A stretch of 64,000 nucleotides of DNA from Sphingopyxis sp. FD7 (GTDB lineage Bacteria; Pseudomonadota; Alphaproteobacteria; Sphingomonadales; Sphingomonadaceae): assembly GCF_003609835.1 (NCBI RefSeq), contig NZ_AP017898.1, forward strand, positions 1,736,001-1,800,000, written 5' to 3'. The notes under the pieces are model-generated. The model saw nothing but the letters and a program-made list of their open reading frames with translations. It was not told where the DNA came from and ran no database searches. Positions 35,956 to 43,903 of this stretch are shown one piece after another; position 1 is the first letter of the stretch, and the number at the start of each line of letters is the position of its first letter. The translations under genes were made by a program, and so were the position numbers.

Positions 35956-37289
35956 GTTTTTTCACCACCGAGCAGTCGATCCTCTTCGTCGACGACGATG
36001 CGACGCTGCGCGAAGCCAATGCGCAGACGCTCGACCTGGCAGGCCTGGCGGTCGAAACCTTTGCCGATGCACAGAGCGTGCTGCCGCGCATCGCCGCCGA
36101 TTTCGCGGGGATCGTCGTCACCGACATCAGAATGCCGGGCATGGACGGGCTGGAGCTGCGCGCCGCGATCCACGCCATCGACGCCGACATTCCCGTGGTG
36201 CTGATAACCGGCCACGCCGATGTGACGATGGCGGTGCGCGCACTGCACGACGGCGCCTTCGACTTCCTCGCCAAGCCTTTTGCGGCAGACCATCTGGTCG
36301 GCGTCGTGCGCCGCGCGCTCGCGCACCGCGCGCTGATCCTCGACAACCGGCGGCTGACCGCCGCGGCGGCGGCCATCGACAGTCCTTTGATCGGCGACAG
36401 CCCCGCGATGGTTCGTTTGCGCGAGACGATCGCGCAGCTGGCACAGGCCGACATCGACGTGCTGATCGAGGGCGAGACGGGAACGGGCAAGGAGCTGGTG
36501 GCGCACATGCTCCACCGCCAGAGCCGGCGGAGCGCGGCGTCGCTCGTCGCGGTCAATTGCGCCGCACTGCCGCACGACCTGGCCGAAGCCGAACTGTTCG
36601 GCAGCGACCTGACCGACCGCGCGACCGGCAAGCTGGGGCAAGCGGGGCGTATCCGCAGCGCGCATCGCGGGACTTTGTTCCTCGACGAGATCGACACGAT
36701 GCACCCCGCGGTGCAGGCGAAGCTGCTGCGTGTGATCGAGGAGCGCGAGGTGCAACCGCTCGGCGCCAGCGCGCCCGAGCCCGTCGACCTGCGCGTCGTC
36801 GCGGCAACCAAGACCGACCTGATGGACGCGGTGCGCGGCGGCGACTTTCGCGAGGATCTTTATTACCGGCTGCACGTCGTCAAGCTGCGTATCCCGCCGC
36901 TGCGCGAGCGGCGGTCGGACATTCCGCAGACCTTTGCCTTCTTCCTCGATGAAGCGGCCTCCAAAATGGGCCTGCCGGGGTTCCGGATCGACGACGCCAC
37001 GCGGCGGCATCTGGTCGAACATGACTGGCCGGGCAACGTCCGCGAGCTCAAGAACTTTGCCTATAGCGTCGTGCTCGACCTGCCGTCCGACCCCGCGCGT
37101 TCGGCGATGCCCGCCGCCGCGCCGCTCGCCGAGCGGCTGCGCCGGTTCGAGGCGACGATCATCGAGGACACGCTTGCCCAGACACGCGGCAATATCGCCG
37201 AAACGATGGCGCAGCTCGGCGTGCCGCGAAAGACGCTGTACGACAAGATGGCCAAGCTGGGGATCGACCCGAAACGGTTCCGCGGCTGA
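35952..37289 (+). CDS. dctD: DctD/NtrC-type response regulator lacking the GAFTGA motif
   Basis: This 445-residue regulator has a receiver domain (DDD at 14-16, phospho-Asp in VTDIRMPG at Asp58), an AAA+ domain with Walker A EGETGTGKE and Walker B GTLFLDEID, and a C-terminal Fis-type helix-turn-helix (GNIAETMAQLGVPRKTLYDKM). The normally invariant sigma-54-contact loop GAFTGA is here TDRATG (residues 221-226) at exactly the same spacing from ELFG, so it is substituted, not deleted. DctD usually activates dctA from distant sites with sigma-54; this protein may work with sigma-70 or as a repressor. The start overlaps the dctB stop (ATGA). Confidence 0.93.
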   Translation: MSFFTTEQSILFVDDDATLREANAQTLDLAGLAVETFADAQSVLPRIAADFAGIVVTDIRMPGMDGLELRAAIHAIDADIPVVLITGHADVTMAVRALHDGAFDFLAKPFAADHLVGVVRRALAHRALILDNRRLTAAAAAIDSPLIGDSPAMVRLRETIAQLAQADIDVLIEGETGTGKELVAHMLHRQSRRSAASLVAVNCAALPHDLAEAELFGSDLTDRATGKLGQAGRIRSAHRGTLFLDEIDTMHPAVQAKLLRVIEEREVQPLGASAPEPVDLRVVAATKTDLMDAVRGGDFREDLYYRLHVVKLRIPPLRERRSDIPQTFAFFLDEAASKMGLPGFRIDDATRRHLVEHDWPGNVRELKNFAYSVVLDLPSDPARSAMPAAAPLAERLRRFEATIIEDTLAQTRGNIAETMAQLGVPRKTLYDKMAKLGIDPKRFRG

Positions 37290-37316
37290 GCGCGGCAAGG
37301 GGACAACCAGCAAGGT

Positions 37317-37395
37317 CGTCATCCCGGCGAAGGCCGGGATCTCGCCGGTGCGTCAGGCAGAGTAAGGTGAGATCCCGGCCTTCGCCGGGATGACG
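37317..37395. repeat. 27-bp perfect inverted repeat after dctD
   Basis: Arms at 37317-37343 and 37369-37395 are exact complements (CGTCATCCCGGCGAAGGCCG and on), with a 25-base spacer. It belongs to the same dispersed family as 15268 and 59164 and lies between convergent genes. Confidence 0.88.
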
Positions 37396-37429
37396 ATGGA
37401 ATATGGGGCGGGCGTCAATCCGGCTCGCG

Positions 37430-38614
37430 CTATTTCCCCTGCGCCGCGAGGATACGCAGCACGTTGCCGCTCCACATTTTTTCGATGTCGGCGTCAGAAT
37501 GGCCCGCCGCCTTCAGCCTGGCCGTGACCTTGGGCAGCGCGGTTATGTCCTCGATGCCTTTCAGCCCGCCGCCGCCGTCCCAGTCGGCGCCGAAGCAGAT
37601 ATGATCGGGGCCAGCCACCTCGATCGCGCGCAGCACCATCTTCATATAATCCTCGAAATCCGCCGCCCATAAGGGCTCGCGCTTGTCGAGTTCGCGCCAT
37701 TTCCGGTGGAGCTCGGCCTGCTCGGCGCGCGTCATGGTGCCGATCCGCTCATATTGCCCGAACAGCTCGCCGCGCGCCGGGGTCATGTTCATTTCGGACA
37801 GGAAGACCGTCGAAATGCACATCGCCCCGCCCTTCGCCGCAAGCGCCTTCAGCCGCGCGTCGTCGAGGTTGCGCGGATGGTCATAGGCCGAGCGCAGGCT
37901 GGAGTGCGAGAGGATGATCGGATATTTCGACAGCTCCAGCAGCTGATCGAATGCGGCATCGGATGAATGGCTCGCGTCGATGACGATGCCGAGGCGGTTC
38001 ATTTCGGCCACCCATTGCTTGCCAAGCGGGCTCAGCCCCTTCCAGCGGGCCTCGCCGGTCGCACTGTCGGCAAGCTGGTTTGTTCGCGAATGCACCGGCC
38101 CCGCCATCCGCACGCCCTTGCGGTAAAACTCCTCGAGCAGCGCCAGATCCTCGCCGAGCGGATAGCTGTTTTCCATCGACTTGAAGGCGACCAGCTTGCC
38201 CGCGCGCGTCAGCCGCTCGGCGTCCGCCGCGGTGCGCGCGGGGGCAATCGCGTCGGGATATTTCGCGATGGTCCTGTCGATCAGGTCCGACCTTCCCCGC
38301 GCAAAGGCGAGCGCGTCGGCATAGCCCTTTGCCGTCAGCGGCCCCTGCTCGGTATAGATGACGAAGAAGCCGCCATCGAGATGGCCGTCCTTCATCCGCG
38401 GAATATCGAGCTGGACCATATCATCGGCCAACGTGTGACGATCGGCAAAGCTCCACCCCGCGCGCTCGAAATGAAGCGGCGTGTCGAGATGGGTGTCGAG
38501 CACGAGCATCCGGCTGTGCAGCGGTGCTTCGGACGGCTTTGGCTTGTCGTCGCCGGTTGAACAGGCGGCAAGGGTGGCCGCGGCCAGCAGGATCGAGACA
38601 GGTTTCAACATCAT
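37430..38614 (-). CDS. Membrane dipeptidase (M19 family), lipoprotein
   Basis: The 394-residue zinc dipeptidase has a lipoprotein signal (VSILLAAATLAACSTG, lipobox LAAC), the first metal motif HLD in VLDTHLDTPLHFE, a bridging Glu region (KSMENSYPLG), and later His ligands in IDASHSSDAAFDQ and ILSHSSLRSAYDHPRN. M19 enzymes cleave dipeptides, including those with a C-terminal D-residue. ATG codons at 38614 and 38611 are adjacent; either may be used. It is divergent from a D-aminoacylase-like gene, suggesting a shared role in D-amino-acid peptide use. Confidence 0.92.
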   Translation of the reverse strand: MMLKPVSILLAAATLAACSTGDDKPKPSEAPLHSRMLVLDTHLDTPLHFERAGWSFADRHTLADDMVQLDIPRMKDGHLDGGFFVIYTEQGPLTAKGYADALAFARGRSDLIDRTIAKYPDAIAPARTAADAERLTRAGKLVAFKSMENSYPLGEDLALLEEFYRKGVRMAGPVHSRTNQLADSATGEARWKGLSPLGKQWVAEMNRLGIVIDASHSSDAAFDQLLELSKYPIILSHSSLRSAYDHPRNLDDARLKALAAKGGAMCISTVFLSEMNMTPARGELFGQYERIGTMTRAEQAELHRKWRELDKREPLWAADFEDYMKMVLRAIEVAGPDHICFGADWDGGGGLKGIEDITALPKVTARLKAAGHSDADIEKMWSGNVLRILAAQGK

Positions 38615-38764
38615 TCTCCACGAACCGGCGGGTGTGGCCATGCCAATCGCTATGATCGGGGCATCAAGGATGAAATGGGTCGATCCCCCTTTGTCGGCGC
38701 GCGCGGCCCGGCCTTGCGAAAGGCCCGGCGCCCTCTTACCAATGGGTCAGCGAGAGGGAAGCCG

Positions 38765-38875
38765 ATGCAACTTGATGATCCCGATCGGGCAATTGTCAAA
38801 CAGGAAATGGAGGGGTTGACGGCCGGGCGGCTCGTGCTCGCGGCAGCGCCTCGCCAACCGACGGAGAGACCATGA
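38765..38875 (+). CDS. Possible 36-residue upstream peptide coupled to the amidohydrolase
   Basis: An ATG at 38765 with a good ribosome site (GAGAGGGAAG) opens a 36-codon frame (QLDDPDRAIVKQEMEGLTAG and on) whose TGA overlaps the next ATG by four bases. This arrangement is typical of coupled genes, but the peptide matches no family I know. It could be a genuine small protein or a leader controlling the amidohydrolase. Confidence 0.35.
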   Translation: MQLDDPDRAIVKQEMEGLTAGRLVLAAAPRQPTERP

Positions 38876-40566
38876 CCAGCCCGCGGCGCTTCACCCCGGC
38901 CCTGCTGCTGAGCGGTTCGATGCTGCTCGCGGCGCCGATCGCGGCCGAAACGCCCGCCTATGACGTGATCATTCGCGGCGGGACGATCTACGACGGGTCG
39001 GGCGGGCCGCCCGTCGTCGGCGATGTGGCGATCAGGGATGATCGCATCGTGGCGGTGGGCCGGGTTGCGGGCTCGGCCAAAAGCGAAATGTCGGCGAAGG
39101 GAATGGCGGTGGCGCCGGGCTTCATCAACATGCTGAGCTGGGCCACCGAATCGCTGATCGCCGATCCCAAAAGCCAGAGCAACATCCGGCAGGGCGTGAC
39201 GCTGGAGGTGATGGGCGAAGGCTGGTCGATGGGGCCCCTGAACGCGGCGATGAAGGCGCAGGAAAGGGCGCGGCAGGGCGACATCCAATATGCGATCGAA
39301 TGGACGAGCCTCGGTGACTATTTCGACTGGCTCGAAAAGCGCGGCATTTCGACCAATATCGCGAGCTTCGTCGGCGCGGCGACGGTGCGCGTGCACGAAC
39401 TGGGCGAAGGCGATATCGACCCGACGCCCGAGCAGCTGGGCCGGATGCGCGCGCTGGTGCGGCAGGCGATGAACGAAGGCGCGATGGGCGTCGGCAGCTC
39501 GCTCATCTATGCGCCCGGCTCCTATGCCGAAACCGACGAGCTGGTCGCGCTGACCAGCGAGGCGGCGAAGTGCGGCGGCATGTATATCAGCCATATGCGA
39601 TCCGAGGGCGACCGGATCGAGGAGGCGGTCGACGAGCTGATCGACATATCGCGCCGATCGGGCGCGCCCGCGGAAATCTATCACCTCAAGATGGCGGGGC
39701 GCAGCAACTGGGGCAAGCTCGATACCATCGTGAAGAAGATCGAGGATGCGCGCGCCGAAGGACTGCGCATCACGACCGACATGTATACCTATACCGCCGG
39801 TGCGACCGGGCTCGACGCCGCAATGCCGACCTGGGTGCAGGCGGGCGGGCTCGAGGCGTGGATCGAGCGGTTGAAAGACCCCGCGATCCGCGCGCGCGTT
39901 GCCGAGGAAATGAAGAAGCCCGGCGGCGACTGGGAAAATCTCTATTTCGGCGCGGGCGCCGACAAAATGATCCTGTCGGGGTTCAAGAGCGAGGCATTGA
40001 AGCCGCTCACCGGCAAGACGCTCGCCGAGGTCGCCGCGATGCGCGGCAAGTCGCCGGAGGAGACCGCGATGGACCTCGTCATCGAGGATGGCTCGCGCGT
40101 CGGCACCGTCTATTTCCTGATGTCCGAGGATAATGTCCGCAAACAGATCCAGCTGCCGTGGATGAGCTTCGGCTCCGATGCGGCGTCGCAGGCGACCGAG
40201 GGCGTGTTCCTGAAATCGGGCGCGCACCCGCGCACCTATGGCAATTTCGCGCGGCTGCTCGGCCGCTATGTCCGCGACGAAAAGCTGATCCCGCTCGAAC
40301 AGGCGGTGTATCGGCTCACCACCCTGCCCGCGACCAATTTGGGCATCACGGATCGCGGCGCGCTGAAGCCCGGCTATTATGCCGATGTCGTGGTGTTCGA
40401 TCCCGCGACGATCGCCGACCGTTCGACCTTCGAGGCGCCGCACCGATATTCGGTGGGCGTGCGCGATGTGTTCGTGAACGGCAAACAGGTGCTGAAGGAC
40501 GGCGAACATAGCGGCGCGATGCCGGGACGCGCAGTGCGCGGAGCGGGTTTCAACCGCTGTCCATGA
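38872..40566 (+). CDS. D-aminoacylase-like amidohydrolase, exported
   Basis: The 564-residue protein has a signal peptide (PALLLSGSMLLAAPIAAE) and the N-acyl-D-amino-acid deacylase layout (YDVIIRGGTIYDGSG, GVTLEVMGEGWSMGP, MYISHMRSEGDRIEEAVDE, EIYHLKMAGRSNWGK, SFGSDAASQATEG, HPRTYGNFARLLGRYVRDE). The usual HxH metal pair after APGFID is replaced by NMLSW (APGFINMLSWATESL), so the first metal ligands are missing, as in a known variant subgroup of these proteins. It may hydrolyse D-amino-acid derivatives or a related substrate. Neighbours are an M19 dipeptidase and a LuxR regulator. Confidence 0.85.
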   Translation: MTSPRRFTPALLLSGSMLLAAPIAAETPAYDVIIRGGTIYDGSGGPPVVGDVAIRDDRIVAVGRVAGSAKSEMSAKGMAVAPGFINMLSWATESLIADPKSQSNIRQGVTLEVMGEGWSMGPLNAAMKAQERARQGDIQYAIEWTSLGDYFDWLEKRGISTNIASFVGAATVRVHELGEGDIDPTPEQLGRMRALVRQAMNEGAMGVGSSLIYAPGSYAETDELVALTSEAAKCGGMYISHMRSEGDRIEEAVDELIDISRRSGAPAEIYHLKMAGRSNWGKLDTIVKKIEDARAEGLRITTDMYTYTAGATGLDAAMPTWVQAGGLEAWIERLKDPAIRARVAEEMKKPGGDWENLYFGAGADKMILSGFKSEALKPLTGKTLAEVAAMRGKSPEETAMDLVIEDGSRVGTVYFLMSEDNVRKQIQLPWMSFGSDAASQATEGVFLKSGAHPRTYGNFARLLGRYVRDEKLIPLEQAVYRLTTLPATNLGITDRGALKPGYYADVVVFDPATIADRSTFEAPHRYSVGVRDVFVNGKQVLKDGEHSGAMPGRAVRGAGFNRCP

Positions 40567-40585
40567 AGCGCGGAGGACGGAACGC

Positions 40586-41335
40586 GTGACCGATCGCAGG
40601 GCCGAATGCTGGGCGGACATGCCGCAGCTGATCGCCGCGGTGCAAGCAGCGGGCGATATGCTCGGCCTCCCCCATGTCGCGGCGCAAGCCAACCTCGGCG
40701 ACCCCGAACCGATGAGCGATGTCGAGGGGCGTCCCTATGCCGAGACCAGCTTTCGATGGATCGACCCCGACTATGCCTATTGGCGCGACCGCAAGCTGGC
40801 GCTGCACGTCGCTTTCCTGACCGCGGCGCGGTTGATTGCCGAGCCCTTTTATTACAGCGACGGGCGCCTCGGCACCTGGCGGCCGACCGCGCTGCTCGAC
40901 GCGGTCGATTGTTCGCAGGCCAGGAACACCCCCAATTTCGGCGAAGCGATCATCGCGCCCGTTCACCTGCCGCGCGGGCTGGTGGGGGCGGTCTTCTGGT
41001 GCTCGCGCGAGCCGGTGGGGGTCGAGGCGCTGTTCGATGAACATGCCGCGCGGCTGCACATGCTCGCGCTGCGCCTGGTCGCCACGCATAATGAAGCGCG
41101 CGGCCGCCCGCGCAACGCCATGGTGCCGCAGACGCTGACCCGGCGCGAGGTCCAGTGTCTGCGCTGGGCCGCCGCAGGCAAGACCGACGCGGAGATCGGT
41201 ATCATCCTGTCGCTGTCGGTGTCGACGGTGCGCTTTCACCTTCGCAACGCCGCCGGCAAGCTGGGCGCCACCGGGCGCGCGCAGTCGATCCAGATCGCCG
41301 CGGGGCTCGGCTATGTCGGCGCGCGCGCAGCCTGA
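40586..41335 (+). CDS. LuxR-family regulator with autoinducer-domain-like N-terminus
   Basis: The 249-residue protein ends in a LuxR helix-turn-helix (LTRREVQCLRWAAAGKTDAEIGIILSLSVSTVRFHLRNAAGKLG). The N-terminal 160 residues (RWIDPDYAYWRDRKLALHVAF, GLVGAVFWCSREP) have the general look of the autoinducer-binding domain. No LuxI-type synthase lies in the window, so it would be a solo. The start is GTG at 40586 after GGAGG. It stands between the amidohydrolase and the acyl-CoA catabolic cluster and may regulate either. Confidence 0.85.
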   Translation: MTDRRAECWADMPQLIAAVQAAGDMLGLPHVAAQANLGDPEPMSDVEGRPYAETSFRWIDPDYAYWRDRKLALHVAFLTAARLIAEPFYYSDGRLGTWRPTALLDAVDCSQARNTPNFGEAIIAPVHLPRGLVGAVFWCSREPVGVEALFDEHAARLHMLALRLVATHNEARGRPRNAMVPQTLTRREVQCLRWAAAGKTDAEIGIILSLSVSTVRFHLRNAAGKLGATGRAQSIQIAAGLGYVGARAA

Positions 41336-41384
41336 CGCGGGTGCCAGCTTTGCGGCGCGCGGCAGGACGTCCTAATCCGGGCGC

Positions 41385-42515
41385 ATGGACATGTTGAACG
41401 ACCCCGCGCTGCTGGCCTTTCGCGACGAGGTTCGCGCCTTTCTGCGCGCGAACCTGCCCGAAGACATCCGCCACGGCGCGGCGCGCGCAACGAGCGTCTT
41501 CATCGACCCCGCCATCTCGCTGCCCTGGCAACGCATCCTGCATCGCAAGGGCTGGGCCGCGCCCGACTGGCCCGCCGAGTTCGGCGGTCCGGGGTGGACC
41601 GAGATCGAGCGCTATATCTTTGCGGCCGAATGCGCGCGCGCGGGTGCGCCGAACCTCGCGCCGATGGGGCTCAAAATGGTCGCGCCGGTGATCATGCATT
41701 ATGGCAGCGCCGAACAGCGCGCCCATTATCTGCCGCGCATCCTGTCGGGCGAGGATTATTGGTGCCAGGGCTTTTCGGAGCCCGGCGCGGGGTCCGACCT
41801 TGCCGCGCTGCAATTGCGCGCGGTGCCTGATGGCGACGATTATGTCCTCAACGGGTCGAAGATATGGACGACGCACGCGCATTTCGCGAACCGCATGTTC
41901 GCGCTGGTGCGCACCTCGACCGAAGGCAAGCCGCAGGCAGGGATCAGCTTCCTGCTGCTCGACATGGCGACGCCGGGAATCAGCGTCGAACCGATCCGCA
42001 CGCTCGCGGGCGACCATGAGTTCAACCAGGTCTTTTTCGACGAGGTTCGCGTGCCGCAGGCGAACCGGCTGGGCGCCGAAAATGCCGGCTGGTCGGTCGC
42101 GAAACATCTGCTGACCTTCGAGCGCGGGGGCAAATATGCGCCGGGCCTGATCGGGCGGCTCGAACGGCTGCGCGCGTTCGGCGGTCACGACCCTGTGCTG
42201 CGCGCCGCGCTCGACCGCGAGGCCGTGGCGCTGCGGGCGCTGCAAGCGCTCGAGCTCAAGGCGATGCGCGGGGTCGGCGGCAGTCCGGCGCTCCATGCCT
42301 CGGCGCTCAAGATCCTCGGAACGGAGGCAGCGCAGCGCATCGACACACTTGCCTGCGAAGCCATGGGCCAGGCAGCGTGGGCCGAGGCCGACGGACAAGT
42401 GGCCGACGAACTGGCGGTCGCCGTGCCGCGCTATCTGAACGACCGCGCCGCGACCATCTATGCCGGGTCGAACGAAATCCAGCGCGACCTGATTGCACGA
42501 ACGCTGCTGGGTTAG
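41385..42515 (+). CDS. Acyl-CoA dehydrogenase, larger (alpha-type) subunit
   Basis: This 376-residue FAD enzyme has the ACAD signatures WCQGFSEPGAGSDLAAL and YVLNGSKIWTTHA, the FERGG helix and the C-terminal IYAGSNEIQRDLIARTLLG. It oxidises an acyl-CoA to the 2-enoyl-CoA. Length and C-terminus fit the larger subunit type of heteromeric sterol/steroid ACADs (FadE29-like). A second ACAD of 338 residues lies convergent downstream, a natural partner candidate. Its TAG stop is the first three bases of the repeat element 42513-42658. Confidence 0.93.
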   Translation: MDMLNDPALLAFRDEVRAFLRANLPEDIRHGAARATSVFIDPAISLPWQRILHRKGWAAPDWPAEFGGPGWTEIERYIFAAECARAGAPNLAPMGLKMVAPVIMHYGSAEQRAHYLPRILSGEDYWCQGFSEPGAGSDLAALQLRAVPDGDDYVLNGSKIWTTHAHFANRMFALVRTSTEGKPQAGISFLLLDMATPGISVEPIRTLAGDHEFNQVFFDEVRVPQANRLGAENAGWSVAKHLLTFERGGKYAPGLIGRLERLRAFGGHDPVLRAALDREAVALRALQALELKAMRGVGGSPALHASALKILGTEAAQRIDTLACEAMGQAAWAEADGQVADELAVAVPRYLNDRAATIYAGSNEIQRDLIARTLLG

Positions 42516-42658
42516 GGCCGATCGACATTCAGAAGCTGGCGAGTCGAAAATGGTGGTTTTCCGTGGTCCGGAGCGCAGCGCGCTTTTTGCACATGAGCAG
42601 CGGAAGCGCGGAAGGCCGCCATTTGCAGACCGCCAGAGCTGAATGGCGATTGGTCCTA
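42513..42658. mobile_element. 146-bp element with terminal inverted repeats, copy 1
   Basis: The left end TAGGGCCGATCGACATTCAG (42513-42532) is a 20-bp terminal repeat; the right end (42639-42658) is its inverse with three mismatches. The first 50 or so bases are identical to copy 2 at 44813. No coding frame of note is inside. The terminal TAG is the stop codon of the upstream ACAD, and on the other strand the right end supplies the TAG of the convergent ACAD. It looks like a non-autonomous (MITE-like) or mobile terminator element. Confidence 0.85.
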
Positions 42659-43672
42659 GGCGGCCGCAGAACGCGCCAGATGACCGGCACGCGCGCCGAA
42701 AGCCGCGACGATGGCGAGCGCGCGTTTGAAATGGCCGCCAAGGCGGAGCTCCTCGGTCAATCCCATCGCGCCGTGAATCTGCACCGCACTTTCGCCGACG
42801 ACCCGCACCGCATCGGCGACTTCGATGCACGCCGCGCTGACTGCCGCCGCGCGGTCGGCGTGCGCCCGGTCGACGGCAAGAATGGCCTCCTCCGTCAGCG
42901 CCGCCGCCTTCATCATCGCCAGCTGCATGTCGGCGGCGCGGTGGCGCAACGCCTGAAAATGCCCGATGGGTGCCCCGAACTGCCGCCGCTGGCTCATATA
43001 GTCGATGCTGTCGGCGATCATCCGCTGCATCAGCCCGACGGCCTCGGCGCAACGCGCCGCGAGGATCAGATCGGTCGTCAGGTCGGCCGCGCACGCCGCG
43101 GCGTCGCCCGACGCGAGCAACTCCGCATCATTGGGTTGCAGCGCCACCGTCAAATCGGCAGTCACGCTGCCGTCGTGCATGATACGATGGCGCTGTTCGA
43201 CCTTGTCATGGTCGGCGGCGATGAGCATCAGCGCGTCGGGATCGGCAAGCAGCAGCAAATCGGCTTCGGCCGCGCCCGCGACGAGCGCCGCGCCGCCGCG
43301 CACCGCGCCCGCGTCACAGACCGGCATCGACGCGGCCGACGCGGCACAGATCGTCGCGATCCGGCGCTCGCCGCTCGCAAGGCCGGGCAAGGCCCGGTGC
43401 GTCGGCGCGACGGCGCCGAGGATCATCGTCGCGGCGACGTGCGAAAGCCAGTCGGCGCCCGCCAGCGCCGGCCCGAGTTCGGCGATCACCAGCGCGATGT
43501 CGATCGCACCGCCGCCGAAGCCGCCGGCGGCCTCTGGCACGGCGAGACCGGCAAGCCCGAGCGCATCGGACAACTCGCGCCAGCCGGGCTGCGCATGGTC
43601 GGCCAGAAAGCGTTGCACGCTTTCGAGCAGCACCCGCTGCTCGTCGCTGAGCGGAAGGTCCAGCGTGGCCAT
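42656..43672 (-). CDS. Acyl-CoA dehydrogenase, smaller (beta-type) subunit
   Basis: The 338-residue protein is a diverged ACAD: N-terminal DEQRVLLESVQRFLADHAQPG, middle GLAVPEAAGGFGGGAIDIALVIAELG, and C-terminal YMSQRRQFGAPIGHFQALRH with VQIHGAMGLTEELRLGGHFKRAL. It lacks the usual IYEGT-type ending. The size and ending match the smaller subunit of heteromeric ACADs in steroid side-chain degradation (FadE28-like). Alone it may be inactive. The stop codon lies in the right terminal repeat of the 146-bp element. The upstream region carries CTGAC-N6-GTCAG (43771-43786) and an AT-rich segment. Confidence 0.88.
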   Translation of the reverse strand: MATLDLPLSDEQRVLLESVQRFLADHAQPGWRELSDALGLAGLAVPEAAGGFGGGAIDIALVIAELGPALAGADWLSHVAATMILGAVAPTHRALPGLASGERRIATICAASAASMPVCDAGAVRGGAALVAGAAEADLLLLADPDALMLIAADHDKVEQRHRIMHDGSVTADLTVALQPNDAELLASGDAAACAADLTTDLILAARCAEAVGLMQRMIADSIDYMSQRRQFGAPIGHFQALRHRAADMQLAMMKAAALTEEAILAVDRAHADRAAAVSAACIEVADAVRVVGESAVQIHGAMGLTEELRLGGHFKRALAIVAAFGARAGHLARSAAA

Positions 43673-43903
43673 GTCAGAATATGGCCGCGTCGGTTGCGGG
43701 CGCGCGGATGATGCTATCGGTCATTGTGTCTCCCGCCCCGCTTGTGCCGCGGTCCGTGGCGCGGGTCTAGCTGACGCGCGTGTCAGGTCGCACAGGCCCC
43801 CTCGCCGCCATATACTTAGTAATAAAACTATTGCATGGGGCACCATGCGCAAAGCGGGACGAATCGGGACAGCGGCGCCGCGAGGCGCAGAGGAGACGGG
43901 GCG

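Noticed and set aside
42529-42741. Small proteins ending in FRLASF encoded across the repeat element
   Set aside because: These frames simply read through the element and overlap the ACAD gene; they have no ribosome site.
43771-43786. CTGAC-N6-GTCAG as a third copy of the GTCAAT-N3-ATTGAC operator
   Set aside because: The half-sites point the opposite way and the spacing differs, so it is not the same motif.
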